Positions 54,895 to 64,000 are shown, counted from the first letter of the stretch. The stretch is 64,000 nucleotides of DNA from Minicystis rosea (GCA_001931535.1 CP016211.1:558001-622000), one strand, 5' to 3'. Notes: generated by a model not told the origin, from the letters alone. Made by a program: numbers and translations.

Positions 54895-56240
54895 GGCGAA
54901 GGGACCCCGTTCAGCAAATCGATCCGCATCCCCACGCGAAACGGCGAGGTGCCCACCACCGTCGTCTTCTGTCCGCCGACCTGGATCTCGTTCTCCTCGT
55001 CGAGGTGTGCGGCGTGGACGCCGATCACGTGGCCGTATTGGTTGAAGATCGGGCTGCCGCTGTTGCCGCCGCGCGTGACCGCGTCGTGCTGGATCAGCAC
55101 CGCGTCCTCCACGCCGTTCGGTGCGCCTTCGCCGAACGCCATCAGGCGGCCGACGTGGCCTTGGAGGAACGTGGCCGAGGGGCTCAGCGGATCCATGACG
55201 CGGCCCGGGAAGCCGAGCACGTAGGCGTCGTCTCCGGGGCCGAGCGCGCGGATCTCGGCGTCGTTCGCGAGGGTCACGGTCTTGGGCATCCTGCCGTCGA
55301 TGCGGATGAGGCCGACGTCGGGAGAGGCCGCCGACAGCTGACCCGACTTGTACTGCGGATGCTTCTGCGCGGCGAGGATCCGATAGCGAACGCGCCCACC
55401 GGACTCGTTCTGCGTGACGATCGGCGTGCCGCCCTTGTCCTTGAACGCGTTGATGCAGTGGGCGTTGGTGGCGATGATGTTCGGCTGAATGGCGAAGCCG
55501 CTGCACACGCCGCCGTAGCGGTTGCCGGTCTGCCAGCCGATGACGTAGAGCGCGGTGCGGTTCTCGTCGGCGATCTCGCGGCCGCTGAGGACGCGGGTGG
55601 GGATGTCGCTCTTCGGCCGAGAAACAGGCTTCCGATCGATGCCGATGTCCTTCCCGAGCGAGTCGGCGGCGAGGTGCGATCGCCAGATGGATGCGGCGGT
55701 CACCACCATGGCGACGAAGACGAGGCCGAGCCCGACGCTGAGCACGAGGTTGTAGCGCGACGATCGCTTGCGCGCGGCAGCGACCTTGGCCGCGACGACG
55801 CTCGTGGTCTTGTCGTCGCCCGCGGTCTCGCGGCGCACGGCTTCGGCGACGAGGCGCTCGGCGGTGGCGAGATCGATGCGACCGTCGACATCGGGGACGG
55901 GCTGCGCACGATGGCCGACGGCCGGCATCTGCCCCGTCTGCGGGAGGATGTCGACGCGGAACTCAGGCCCGTGGGCGCCGGCGACGGCGACGCGATCGCC
56001 GCTGCGAAGGGCCTGCTTTCGCACGGGCACGCCGTTGATGAACGTGCCCGACGGCGCGCCCATGTCCACGACGTAGACGACGCCGTTCTCGTCACGCAGC
56101 TCGGCATGCGCGGGCGCCACGCCCTCGTGCGCGGCGAAGAGCAGCTCGCTGCCCGCCGCGCTGCCGATGCGCAGCCGGCGAGCGGCGAAGTGCTCGATCG
56201 CCGGGGCCATGCGGCCGCGGAGGTGCGTGATCCGAAGCAT
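54891..56240 (-). CDS. FHA domain - TM - trypsin-like serine protease, copy 1
   Basis: 449 residues from ATG 56240. FHA domain about 20-90 (LRIGSAAGSELLFAAHEGV, PAHAELRD, GAPSGTFINGVPV), TM helix about 165-188 (YNLVLSVGLGLVFVAMVVTA), and a protease domain with VCSGFAIQPNIIATNAHC (His), PDVGLIRID (Asp) and GGNSGSPIFN (Ser), all catalytic residues present. The FHA side would read phospho-threonine in the cytoplasm and the protease would act in the periplasm. 93 bp after the phosphatase gene. Confidence 0.9.
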   Translation of the reverse strand: MLRITHLRGRMAPAIEHFAARRLRIGSAAGSELLFAAHEGVAPAHAELRDENGVVYVVDMGAPSGTFINGVPVRKQALRSGDRVAVAGAHGPEFRVDILPQTGQMPAVGHRAQPVPDVDGRIDLATAERLVAEAVRRETAGDDKTTSVVAAKVAAARKRSSRYNLVLSVGLGLVFVAMVVTAASIWRSHLAADSLGKDIGIDRKPVSRPKSDIPTRVLSGREIADENRTALYVIGWQTGNRYGGVCSGFAIQPNIIATNAHCINAFKDKGGTPIVTQNESGGRVRYRILAAQKHPQYKSGQLSAASPDVGLIRIDGRMPKTVTLANDAEIRALGPGDDAYVLGFPGRVMDPLSPSATFLQGHVGRLMAFGEGAPNGVEDAVLIQHDAVTRGGNSGSPIFNQYGHVIGVHAAHLDEENEIQVGGQKTTVVGTSPFRVGMRIDLLNGVPSP

Positions 56241-56333
56241 GACGCAGGCAGCATAGAACGACGAGGCGGCTCCGCTCGCAAGCAGCAAGCTCGCGACGTT
56301 CGGGGCCGCTCGCGGCTCCACGAGATTCGGCGA

Positions 56334-57713
56334 TTACCGGAGGAGGTAGTAACCCGCGATGGTCACGCAGGCGACCGCGCTGGCGATCATCATGATCACG
56401 AGCCACTGCGGCGCGCCGTCGGTGGGGATGTGGATCGGATCGTCCGGGCCGCGGTAAAGCGCATCACCGGAGCCGTCGCCGTCGAGGCCCTCGTCGTCGT
56501 AACCCTCGTCACGGACGTCGATGTCCGGGCCGCCCGGCGGCGGGCGCGAGGAGACCTTGTCCTTGCCGAGATCCTTCACGCGCCGGTTCGGCTCGGGGAT
56601 GGTCGAGGCCGACGGCGGGGAAGGCTCGGGGAGCTGGTACTTCTGGTACTTGAGGCTGTCGATGTCCTCGCGGGTGGGCTCCGAGAGGCCGGGGCCTTCA
56701 AACTTCGCCACCACGACCGTGATGTTGTCGTGGCCGCCCGCTTGGTTCGCGCGATCGGTCAGCGTCTTGCAGGCCTCGAGCGGGTCTTCCACGGTGCGGA
56801 GGACTTCGCGGATCTCGTCGTTGCGCACCATGCCCGAGAGGCCGTCGGAGCAGAGCATGAGCGTGTCGCCCTTGCGGAGGACGACGTGCGTGAGATCGAC
56901 CTGCACGGTGTCGGCCGTGCCGAGCGCCTGGAGGATGATGTTGTTGTGCTCGAAGGTCTCGGCCTCTTCCTCGGTGAGCTGGCCGGCCTCGATGAGCTGG
57001 TTGACGAGCGATTGATCGCGCGTGACCTGCACCAGCCGTTCGCCGCGGAGGATGTACGCGCGGCTGTCGCCGACCTGGCCGAAGAAGAGGTGGTCGTCCA
57101 TCAGCGCCGCGATGGTCGACGTGGTGCCCATGCCGCGGCGGGTGCGATCGAGCTTGGCCTCGCTGAAGATGCGCAGGCCCGCGGCCTCGATGGCGTGCAC
57201 CAAGCGCGCGGCGAGCTCGTCGTGATCCCGCGGCGGATCGCCGATGGCCATGCGCTGGTAGATGATGTCGACGGCGAGCTGGCTCGCGACCTCGCCGGCG
57301 GCGGCGCCGCCCATGCCGTCGCACACGCCGAGCAGGGTGCCGCGATCGCCGACGCGCTGGCGCCGATCGGACTCCATGAGCCCGCGGCTCTCTTTGGTGA
57401 GATCCGCGACGATGAAGTTGTCCTCGTTGTGCTCGCGGACTTGCCCGACGTCCGTGCGACCGAAGAGGCGGACGGTGATCTCCCGCGACTCTTTCGTTTC
57501 GGTCGTGTCGCCGGCGTCGTCGGTGCTGTCGCTCGCGCCGTCGGATCCGTCGCTTGCACCGTCGGCCTGGGCGTCGTCGCTCGCTTCGCCGTTGGAAGGC
57601 GGCGCCGCTTCGCCCTCGTCGTGCGTGTCGGCGGCGTCGCTCGTGACGTCGCTCGCGAGCGCAGCCACGGGCTTGCGATCGGAGGGCGTCTCGGGGGTCG
57701 AGGAGTCGTTCAT
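56334..57713 (-). CDS. PP2C-type Ser/Thr phosphatase, membrane-anchored
   Basis: 459 residues. Acidic disordered head (about 1-78), PP2C domain about 80-335 (GRTDVGQVREHNEDNF, GVCDGMGGAAAGEVAS, GTTSTIAALMDDHLFFGQVGDSRAY, LCSDGLSGMV, GGHDNITVVV) with all metal-binding Asp residues, charged linker, and one TM helix at the C-terminus (about 437-458). Stp1-like. It opposes Ser/Thr kinases and would control FHA binding by its neighbours. ATG starts three bases after the FHA/zinc-ribbon stop. Confidence 0.94.
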   Translation of the reverse strand: MNDSSTPETPSDRKPVAALASDVTSDAADTHDEGEAAPPSNGEASDDAQADGASDGSDGASDSTDDAGDTTETKESREITVRLFGRTDVGQVREHNEDNFIVADLTKESRGLMESDRRQRVGDRGTLLGVCDGMGGAAAGEVASQLAVDIIYQRMAIGDPPRDHDELAARLVHAIEAAGLRIFSEAKLDRTRRGMGTTSTIAALMDDHLFFGQVGDSRAYILRGERLVQVTRDQSLVNQLIEAGQLTEEEAETFEHNNIILQALGTADTVQVDLTHVVLRKGDTLMLCSDGLSGMVRNDEIREVLRTVEDPLEACKTLTDRANQAGGHDNITVVVAKFEGPGLSEPTREDIDSLKYQKYQLPEPSPPSASTIPEPNRRVKDLGKDKVSSRPPPGGPDIDVRDEGYDDEGLDGDGSGDALYRGPDDPIHIPTDGAPQWLVIMMIASAVACVTIAGYYLLR

Positions 57714-57716
57714 GGC

Positions 57717-59636
57717 CTACCCGAGATCCACTCGGAAGAGGTGCTGTCCGATACGAAGGAAGTCGCCATCCGCGATGCCGACCTCGCCCCGGATGGCGAC
57801 GTACGTACCATTCGAGGAGTCGAGATCCACCAGAGAAATCTCCGAGGTTACCGGGTTTCTCCGGATCACCGCGTGACGGCGCGAGAGGAACGGGTCGGCG
57901 GTGAAGACGATGTCGCCGACCTCCCGGCCGATCACCGTCTCGTCGCGAAACACGTGGTAGACGTCCCTGATCACGCCCTCGACCGTTCGTTGGCAAAGCC
58001 GCGCGCGACGCGGCGTCGCGGGGGAGCCAAACAGGAACGTGCCGTGCTGGATGGCATGGCCGAGCCCGCGCTCCCCGTCACTCACGGTCTGAAACTGTAA
58101 CACCTCCAGCCCCAGGAGAAGCAAGTCGCCGTCTTTCAGAGGATGCGGGCGCCGCAGCCGGACGTAGACGTGGTTCGTGGAATCCAGGTCCCGGACGATC
58201 CAGGAGCCGTCAATGCGCCGGAGGCGCGCATGACGCGGCGAGACATAAGGATCGTCCTCCAAAATGATGTCGCCGTCGGTGCGGCCGATGTCGAGCTGGC
58301 CCTCGGCCAAGGAGAAGCTCCGGCCTTCGGACCCATCCTCGACGATGACGACGAGGCGGCCGCCCTTCCATCGGCCGGGGACCGGACGCGGTGGGGGCGC
58401 CAACGCGACCGGCTCGCCGGGGATGGGCGAGCCCGCCAGCTCCGAGACCTCGGTGCGCAGACCGGCCTCGGGCTCACGCGCGATCGGCTTGGCGGGCGGA
58501 GGGGCAGGGCGCGGCGGCTCGGCCGGCGCAGGCGCCACCGGCTTGGTCGGTGCCGGCGGCTTGACGGCCTGCATGCGGCCCGCGGAGTCAGGTCGACGAG
58601 GCAGCGGCGGAGGTCCGTTCGGCGGCTCCTCGGCGCGGAACGGGAGCGCTGCACCATGAAGAGGCGAGGGCTGCGCGACGGGACGCGGCACCACCGCTTG
58701 CGCGACGGGCTGCGGCTGCGGCTGCGGGATCGGCGCCGCCTGGGGCTGCACTGGTTGCGGAGGCAAGAGCCCCGGCAGCGGCGTGGGCTGCGATGCTTGC
58801 GGCTGCGAAGGCGTGGGCTCCGGCGGGAGCGCCGGGCGGCGGCCGCTGATGGCGGACTCGTCGAGCGAGGCGCCGCAGTACTTACAGAAGCGCGTGCCCG
58901 CGATGCTCTGGCCATGACAGCGCGCGCAAGGAACGAGCTTGGCGGGCACCGAGCCGCTCGAAGCGATGTCGACGACGGGGGCGCCGATGATCTGCTCACC
59001 GGCGCCGTCGCTTGCGCTGGGAGGCTCGGGGCGAGGTGGCTCACGACGAGGCTCGGCTGGGCGCGGCACGACGGGCGCTGCGGGCGCGGGAGCAGGCGCC
59101 GCGGCCGGAGCAGGCACAGCGACCGCGGGGCGCTCGTCGGATGCAGGACGTCGCAGTGATGTGCCGCACGTCACGCAGAAGCGATATTCGGGAGGGTTGG
59201 TCGAGCCACACTGCGTGCAGGTGACCGATGCCTTCACGGGCGCGGGCGCAGGAGCCGGTGCGAGACGCGCGTCGCGCACGGGTGAGGGAGCGCGCTCTGC
59301 TTCCTTCGGGCTGCCGTTGCTCTCGAGTCCGATGCTCGGACGCGGGACTTCGCCGGGAGGCTCTGCTGCAGGCGCGAAGGAGAACACCGGCGCCGCGGGG
59401 CGCGCGCGACGGCCCGCGGAGGGAGGCCCCGAAGGAGAGCTGTTGCGCGCCGAATCCAGCGCGCCTTCGGGGGGCGCGAAGGCGAGCTTGCCGCTCTCGT
59501 GGACGGGAAGGTCGACCTTCGGCATCCCGTTGGGCGGTGTCGGCGCGACACCGCGCTGCTGACGCAGGCGGCGCCCGCAGTCCTGACAGAAGGTCAGGTT
59601 GTCGGCGTTGTTGCGGCCGCACACGTCGCAGAGCAC
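57717..59636 (-). CDS. Zinc-ribbon protein with two FHA domains
   Basis: 639 residues. Three zinc ribbons: CDVCGRNNADNLTFCQDC (3-20), CTQCGSTNPPEYRFCVTC (about 140) and CARCHGQSIAGTRFCKYC (about 240). They are separated by Pro/Ala-rich disordered segments, including a 150-residue proline-rich linker (about 265-420). Two FHA domains end the protein (LDIGRTDGDIILEDDPYVS, PRHARL; and VIGREVGDIVFTADPFLS, RRHAVI, SSNGTY). Cytoplasmic scaffold or adaptor by composition. First gene of the FHA/PP2C/protease/permease operon. Confidence 0.9.
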   Translation of the reverse strand: MLCDVCGRNNADNLTFCQDCGRRLRQQRGVAPTPPNGMPKVDLPVHESGKLAFAPPEGALDSARNSSPSGPPSAGRRARPAAPVFSFAPAAEPPGEVPRPSIGLESNGSPKEAERAPSPVRDARLAPAPAPAPVKASVTCTQCGSTNPPEYRFCVTCGTSLRRPASDERPAVAVPAPAAAPAPAPAAPVVPRPAEPRREPPRPEPPSASDGAGEQIIGAPVVDIASSGSVPAKLVPCARCHGQSIAGTRFCKYCGASLDESAISGRRPALPPEPTPSQPQASQPTPLPGLLPPQPVQPQAAPIPQPQPQPVAQAVVPRPVAQPSPLHGAALPFRAEEPPNGPPPLPRRPDSAGRMQAVKPPAPTKPVAPAPAEPPRPAPPPAKPIAREPEAGLRTEVSELAGSPIPGEPVALAPPPRPVPGRWKGGRLVVIVEDGSEGRSFSLAEGQLDIGRTDGDIILEDDPYVSPRHARLRRIDGSWIVRDLDSTNHVYVRLRRPHPLKDGDLLLLGLEVLQFQTVSDGERGLGHAIQHGTFLFGSPATPRRARLCQRTVEGVIRDVYHVFRDETVIGREVGDIVFTADPFLSRRHAVIRRNPVTSEISLVDLDSSNGTYVAIRGEVGIADGDFLRIGQHLFRVDLG

Positions 59637-59789
59637 GGACCGAGAGGACCGCGGAGCGCGGGTCTAGTCAAGGGCCGCGACACACAACCCCACGTCGGAG
59701 CAGTGCTCCCGTACCCGATCCACGACGAGATGACTCGGGCGCGCCGGTGCGCCGAGGCTGCGGGATATCCTGATGGGGCCGCGTGACCG

Positions 59790-60642
59790 TCAGCGACGGC
59801 CGAGCTCGGTCCGGACCTCGAGCTGCAGCTCGATGGCGAGGAAATGCGCGATGCCGGCGGGCCGCACGATGCCGGCCGTGTCGGTCCAGCCGGCGATCAG
59901 CGTCGGCTTGTACACCACGCCGAGCCCCAGGACGGCGAGCCGCGAGACCTCGAACTCGACACCGCCGCCGCCGAAGATCATCGCGCCGCCCGTCTCCACG
60001 CCCCACTCGTTGCCGTACGCGACGCCGCCGAGGCCCCACGTGATGTACGGCGAGGCGCGGTATCCCGTGTCGGGCAAGTAGCGCATCTCCGCCCAGAGCT
60101 GCTGGAAGATGCCGAGGCGGAACAAGTTGCTCGAGTCGAGCTTGGCGAAGGCGTACGCGCCGCCGATGTACCACGGGCCCGGCGAGCGATAGCCGCCGCG
60201 GATCACCAAGCCGCCGCCGCTGCCGATGATGCACGGCGCGTCGTGGGTGCCCCCGGGGGCGCGGACGTTGACGCCGCACGCTGCACCGGGCGCCGCGTTG
60301 ACGAGCGCGTTGATGGCGAGCCCGTACTGGGCGAACTCCGCATGGAGCGGCGGTGGGCGCAGCGGATCGACGCCGTGGCGAGGCCTGGGCGCCGGCGTGG
60401 CTGCGGCGCTCGACGAGGGCGCGGCGCTCGCGGATGGTGCGGCGCTCGCCTTGGGGGCGGCGCTCGGGGGCGGTGCGGAGGCGCTCGCCTTGGGGCGGCG
60501 CTCGGGGGCGGTGCGGAGGCGCTCGCCTTGGGGCGGCGCTTGCGGGCGGTGCGCTCGTCGTCGCATCGCCGGCGGCGAGGGCGAGCCCGGGGAGGGCCAG
60601 CGCGGCGCAGCAGGCCGTGACGAGCGGCGATCGGACAGGCAC
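59790..60642 (-). pseudogene. Outer-membrane beta-barrel protein with frameshifted linker repeat
   Basis: The 3' part (to 59790) is a beta-barrel: GGLVIRGGYRSPGPWYIGGAYAF, YITWGLGGVAYGNEWGVETG, LAIELQLEVRTELGRR. The signal peptide (SPLVTACCAALALPGLALA, GTG 60642) lies in another frame. Between them is a 39-bp tandem linker repeat (13 residues of the APKASASAPPPSA kind). The copy at 60442-60480 is 39 bp but the next is 38 bp, and both later copies carry GGGG instead of GGGGG (near 60491 and 60530), so two single-base losses break the frame. Restoring them yields one protein of about 284 residues. Assembly error or real slippage. Confidence 0.7.
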
Positions 60643-60815
60643 GACTTGGCAAGCTACGCAAGCGTCGCCGCGAGGGCAACGTGCTGGCCGGGAGCACGGC
60701 TCGCGGACGCGCCGGCTGGGCGGCCTACGGCGGGATCTTTCCGCCGAGGGCGACAGAACGCATCCGCCCGCTTGACGTCGGCCCGACCCGTCGCCTAAAC
60801 CCCGGGGCAACGTTC

Positions 60816-61205
60816 ATGGAGATTCACCTCGACAAGCGTGCCCTCCGGCAGATTCGGCTCTCGGCTGCGGATGCCGTCGAAGAAGGCGACACCGAGGCGC
60901 TGCGCGAAGACATCCTCGAGGCCTTCACCGAGGAGCAGGTCGAAGAGATCGAGCGCCGCATCGACAGCGGCGACTTCTTCGAGTTCTTGACCGACGTGCT
61001 CGACGAGTGGAGCGGCGACGACGTCGACGAGCTCTTCGAGCTCATCGAGACCCAGCTCGGCGACATCGGGGTCGACCTCAAGTACGAGCCGCGTGAAGAA
61101 GACGAGGAGGAGGACGTCGACGAAGACGACGACACCGACCTCGACGACGAGGACGACGAGGACGACGACGAAGAGTTCGAAGGCGAGGACGAAGGCGACG
61201 AGTGA
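60816..61205 (+). CDS. Highly acidic small protein, unknown function
   Basis: 129 residues. The first 90 form helices (LDKRALRQIRLSAADAVEEG, EDILEAFTEEQVEEIERRID, FFEFLTDVLDEWSGDDVDEL) and the last 35 are almost all Asp/Glu (EEDEEEDVDEDDDTDLDDED). No signal peptide. Such tails occur on chaperone-like or nucleic-acid-mimicking proteins, but no family is recognised. Stands alone, divergent from the beta-barrel gene. Confidence 0.7.
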   Translation: MEIHLDKRALRQIRLSAADAVEEGDTEALREDILEAFTEEQVEEIERRIDSGDFFEFLTDVLDEWSGDDVDELFELIETQLGDIGVDLKYEPREEDEEEDVDEDDDTDLDDEDDEDDDEEFEGEDEGDE

Positions 61206-61871
61206 TCTCGTCGCCGCCGGCCCGGGGGCGTTCGCGCCCCGCCGGCGTGGTCCTCGCTCGCGCTGATCGCCGAAGCTTCCCCTCACTCGAGCCCACGCAC
61301 GCGCCGATGTCGGCGCACGCGCGCTTTGCGAATGAGGGCAAGCTCGCGCAAGCGCGTATCCTCGATGATGGTGGACGTGGGTCGACGCTGATCGCGCCAC
61401 GCTGATGATGCTCGCGCGCGAGCACGTCATCGCGAATCGCGTGTGCTCGCGTCGGCGACGCGCGTGCGTCGGCTTGATCGATGCGTGTGCGGTCACTCCT
61501 CGATGCTCGCGCGCGTGTCGGCGATCACGACGCTCTTCGCGTCGGTGCTGATGTTCGCGAGCGCGTCGTCGCCGCACTCGTGTGCGTGATCGATGATCGC
61601 GCGCGGAAGCGAGGACCGTGTGCGCTTGCGTCCGTGGTTCGTGCGCGTGCTCGCATCATTGATGCTCATGCGCTCGCATCATTGATGCTCATGCGCTCGC
61701 GTCAGTGATGAGCCTGCGTTCCCGCGAGATCACCGAGCACGCTCCTCTCGTCGACGCTGGCGCGCGCTCGCTTCAACGATGATCCGCGCTCGCACGCGCG
61801 GGCCTCCATCGCGTCGTCGATGCGCTCGCGCAACTCGATGCGGCTCGTGTCGCCGATGTCTCCGCGCGCGC
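61206..61871. repeat. Gene-free degenerate repeat region
   Basis: About 660 bp built from variants of CTCGCGCGCG and TGATGATGCTCGC/GATCGATGAT words, with no supported gene. It includes the exact 23-bp tandem duplication at 61653-61698. Short Arg/Ala/Val-rich frames arise from the repeat. Confidence 0.6.
61653..61698. repeat. 23-bp exact tandem duplication
   Basis: 61653-61675 equals 61676-61698, starting GCATCATTGATGCTCATGCG. A degenerate third copy follows (GCGTCAGTGATGAGCC). Confidence 0.9.
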
Positions 61872-62972
61872 TCACTCCGCGCGCTGGTCGCCGTGCAGGT
61901 CCCGCAGGATGTAGTCGGAACACTCGCGCTTTCCCGCTGGCATGGATGGGCAGAGATCGTGCGCGCAGCGCGCGTAGCGGGATTCGGGGAACTCGTCGAC
62001 GAGCCGCTTGGCCAGCTTGCACGCCGTGTCCTTGTCGCCGTCTTGATGCGCGAGCACGGCCTCTCCCCAGACGGCGTCGTCGCGCTTGATCGTCGTCGTG
62101 TGCAAGGCGTAGAGCTTTTCGTATTCGCGGCGTGCGGCGGCGCGATCCTTCAGTCGATTGCGGTAGATGAGCGCGATGCGGAGCTGCGCTTCCGAGTAGC
62201 GTGGCCGCTCGTAGCTCGACCATGCGCCCGACGGCTCGCGCGCAGACAGGAGCTCGCGGAGGTGCGCGATCGCTTCTTCGTACTTGCCGGCCGCTTCGTC
62301 GAGCTCGGCCGCGCGCCAGAACGCGTCGTCGGTGAGGCCACCGAACGGGTAGGGGTGACGGCGCGCCGAGGCGAGGTACGCATCGTGGGCTTCCTGCTTC
62401 TTGCCCGCGCGTTCGAGCGCGCGGGCGCGCTCGTAGCTCATCACCTCGTCCTGATCCGTGCCCTTGAAGGCCGCGTCGTGGGCGTCGAGCCAAGCGAGCG
62501 CCCCCGCGGGGCCGCCCTCGTCCTCCGCGTGCTGCAACATGCGGCGGATCGACGGTCGCGCGAGGCCGTGCGACGGGTGAGCGCGCGTGGCTTCGTCGAG
62601 CATCTTCCAGCCCCGGGCGGCGTCGCCGTGTTGGATCTCGATGTCCGCGAGATCGAACACGGCGCGCGGGGTGCGCGGTCCGCTGGGCGATTCGGCCACC
62701 ATCTTCTGGTACGTCGCGCGCGCCTCGCTCCAGAGCCCAGCGCGCTCGTAGCTGCGCGCTTCGAGGAACCACGCTTCGTCGCGATCCTTGAGGCGCTTCG
62801 CTTTCGTGGCAGCGTCGTTCCAGCTGCGGGCCGCTTCGGTGAAGCGCCCCGCGTGGAACGCGCGCTCCGCCGCCGCGAACGAGACCACGTAGGCCTCGCC
62901 GCGATCGATCGCGCAGCCGGCGAGCAGGAGGAGCGCGCCGATTGCCGCTCTACGAAAGCGTGCTTCGATCAC
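61872..62972 (-). CDS. TPR lipoprotein
   Basis: 366 residues from GTG 62972, overlapping the threonine aldolase stop (GTGA). Lipobox LLLLAGC (Cys about 19), then seven or eight tetratricopeptide-like helical pairs ([72 protein letters not shown]). Scaffold for an envelope complex. The two cysteines near the end ([10 protein letters not shown]) may form a disulfide. Confidence 0.85.
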   Translation of the reverse strand: MIEARFRRAAIGALLLLAGCAIDRGEAYVVSFAAAERAFHAGRFTEAARSWNDAATKAKRLKDRDEAWFLEARSYERAGLWSEARATYQKMVAESPSGPRTPRAVFDLADIEIQHGDAARGWKMLDEATRAHPSHGLARPSIRRMLQHAEDEGGPAGALAWLDAHDAAFKGTDQDEVMSYERARALERAGKKQEAHDAYLASARRHPYPFGGLTDDAFWRAAELDEAAGKYEEAIAHLRELLSAREPSGAWSSYERPRYSEAQLRIALIYRNRLKDRAAARREYEKLYALHTTTIKRDDAVWGEAVLAHQDGDKDTACKLAKRLVDEFPESRYARCAHDLCPSMPAGKRECSDYILRDLHGDQRAE

Positions 62973-64000
62973 CGCGCTCCCTCGAGCACCTCGGTGAGCG
63001 CCTCCGCGAGCGCGCGCGCAGCGACCGGGATGTCGGCGGGCGCGACGTCGAGGTGCACCACCGCGCGCGTGCGGAATGGAGCCATCGCACCCACGAGCAC
63101 GCCGCGCCGGCGCGCGGCCTCCACCAAGCGCTCGGCGGGGACGCCGGGCGTGTCGACGTTGACTTGGTTGGTCTCGGCCGGCACCACGTGCGCGCGCGAT
63201 CCGGAAGCCGTGATGAGCGCGGCCTCGATCTCCTTCGCGCCGGCGAGATCCTCCACGAGCCGCGCGCGATGATGCTCGAGCGCGTACAGCGCGCCCGACC
63301 CGAGGATGCCCGCCTGCCGCATGCCTCCGCCCAACATCTTGCGATAGTGACGCGCGGCTGCGATGAGCGCGCGCGAGCCCGCGAGGGCCGAGCCGACCGG
63401 CGCGCCGAGGCCCTTCGAGTAGCAGACGTTCACCGTGTCGAACGGCGCGGCGAGCTCCGCCGCCGAGATGCCCGTGACTGCGGCCACGTTCCACAAGCGG
63501 GCGCCGTCGAGGTGGAGCGCGAGCCCGCGGCTCCGCGCGAGCTCCGCGATCGCCTGCACCTCGGCCTGCGGGAACACGCGACCGCCGGCGCGGTTGTGCG
63601 GGTTCTCGAGCGCCACGAGCCGCTGCCGCGGGCCGTGCATGTCGGGCTCCTGCACCACGGCGCGCAGATCTGCCGCCGTGAAGATCCCGCCTTTGCCCGC
63701 CGCGCGGAACTGCACGCCCGCCCATGCGGCGCCCGCGCCCGATTCATCGGCGACCACGTGCGCGTCCTCACCGCAGATCACCTCGTCACCGCGGCGCGTG
63801 TGCACGAGGAGCGAGATCTGATTGCCCATCGTCCCCGTCGGCACGAACAGCGCTGCCTCTTTGCCGAGGATCTCCGCGGTCACCGCTTCGAGCCGGTTGA
63901 TGGTGGGATCCTCGCCGTACACGTCGTCACCGACGTCGGCGCGCGCCATGGCCTCGCGCATCGCGGGCGTGGGCCGCGTGACCGTGTCGGAGCGCAGATC
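62969..64000 (-). CDS. ltaE: Low-specificity threonine aldolase, N-terminus cut by window edge
   Basis: PLP-dependent aldolase of the Beta_elim_lyase family. It cleaves L-threonine or allo-threonine to glycine and acetaldehyde. The frame continues past the ATG at 63961 to the window end, reading [17 protein letters not shown], the conserved family N-terminus, so only a few residues are missing. Motifs [41 protein letters not shown] (PLP Asp) and [13 protein letters not shown] (Schiff-base Lys) are all present. Coupled to the TPR lipoprotein by a GTGA overlap, an unusual partner. Confidence 0.92.
   Translation of the reverse strand, partial: DLRSDTVTRPTPAMREAMARADVGDDVYGEDPTINRLEAVTAEILGKEAALFVPTGTMGNQISLLVHTRRGDEVICGEDAHVVADESGAGAAWAGVQFRAAGKGGIFTAADLRAVVQEPDMHGPRQRLVALENPHNRAGGRVFPQAEVQAIAELARSRGLALHLDGARLWNVAAVTGISAAELAAPFDTVNVCYSKGLGAPVGSALAGSRALIAAARHYRKMLGGGMRQAGILGSGALYALEHHRARLVEDLAGAKEIEAALITASGSRAHVVPAETNQVNVDTPGVPAERLVEAARRRGVLVGAMAPFRTRAVVHLDVAPADIPVAARALAEALTEVLEGAR

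Noticed and set aside
53323..55506. 727-codon version of FHA-protease copy 2
   Set aside because: The first 204 codons overlap FHA-protease copy 1 in another frame; the GTG at 54894 begins a clean FHA domain.
55005..58100. Very long plus-strand open frame (1031 codons)
   Set aside because: It lies antisense to the FHA-protease, PP2C and FHA/zinc-ribbon genes, which all have clear domains. Composition is Ala/Arg/Val-rich without motifs. It is a GC-bias shadow.

Overview
The window is very GC-rich bacterial DNA, most probably from a member of the Myxococcota (Polyangiales-like). The signs are many alanine-rich lipoproteins, a eukaryote-type Ser/Thr kinase, FHA domains fused to a sigma-54 activator and to membrane proteases, a PP2C phosphatase, a secreted esterase with a long poly-serine linker, and Cys-rich Gly/Ser-linker lipoproteins. 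This placement is inferred from gene content; no rRNA is present.

Region 1 (1-18 kb) is an accessory island. It begins with the 3' part of a giant P-loop ATPase/protein-kinase protein, followed by a frameshifted McrC-type nuclease remnant, a nitrilase-like hydrolase, and a complete IS66 element (6182-8607, 8-bp target duplication). Next come an 801-residue nuclease-like/AAA+ fusion and a decayed tyrosine recombinase whose 3' end runs into a 3'-half tRNA-Phe copy, the usual scar of tRNA-targeted integration. A broken lipoprotein gene, two small Cys-rich exported proteins and an IS701-family element (16381-17958, CTAG duplication) follow. The IS701 element splits a 67-codon zinc-ribbon gene that can be reassembled exactly.

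Region 2 (18-26 kb, mostly minus strand) holds a multi-TM protein and three consecutive genes that each carry an apparent one-base frameshift: a HExxH metallopeptidase, a LysM/peptidoglycan-binding protein and a small ORF. Upstream lie an FHA/sigma-54 activator, a membrane Ser/Thr kinase and its translationally coupled partner.

Region 3 (26-33 kb, plus strand) looks like an extracellular ester-scavenging module: secreted PHB-depolymerase-type esterase, lipoprotein, outer-membrane barrel, lipoprotein alpha/beta hydrolase and MFS transporter. Region 4 (33-50 kb) is mostly housekeeping and single genes: GNAT, a divergent LysR/MFS pair, an FG-GAP lipoprotein, AlkD-like glycosylase, FemAB-like protein, M18 aminopeptidase, agmatinase-family enzyme, fatty-acid desaturase, zinc-ribbon protein, lipoproteins, and a TetR/hydrolase pair with a readable promoter-operator. 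A palindrome-bearing ~42-bp repeat array fills 36.3-36.8 kb.

Region 5 (50.4-59.6 kb, minus strand) is a tight seven-gene run: FHA/zinc-ribbon protein, PP2C phosphatase, two FHA-TM-trypsin-like proteases, two peptide-type ABC permeases and a small exported protein. It reads as a phospho-threonine-controlled envelope protease and transport system, and is my best candidate for an undescribed system. Region 6 (59.7-64 kb) has a frameshifted outer-membrane barrel, an acidic protein, degenerate repeats, a TPR lipoprotein and a threonine aldolase that runs off the end.

Six or more genes carry one-base frameshifts, several of them in short homopolymers. Some may be assembly errors rather than real decay.
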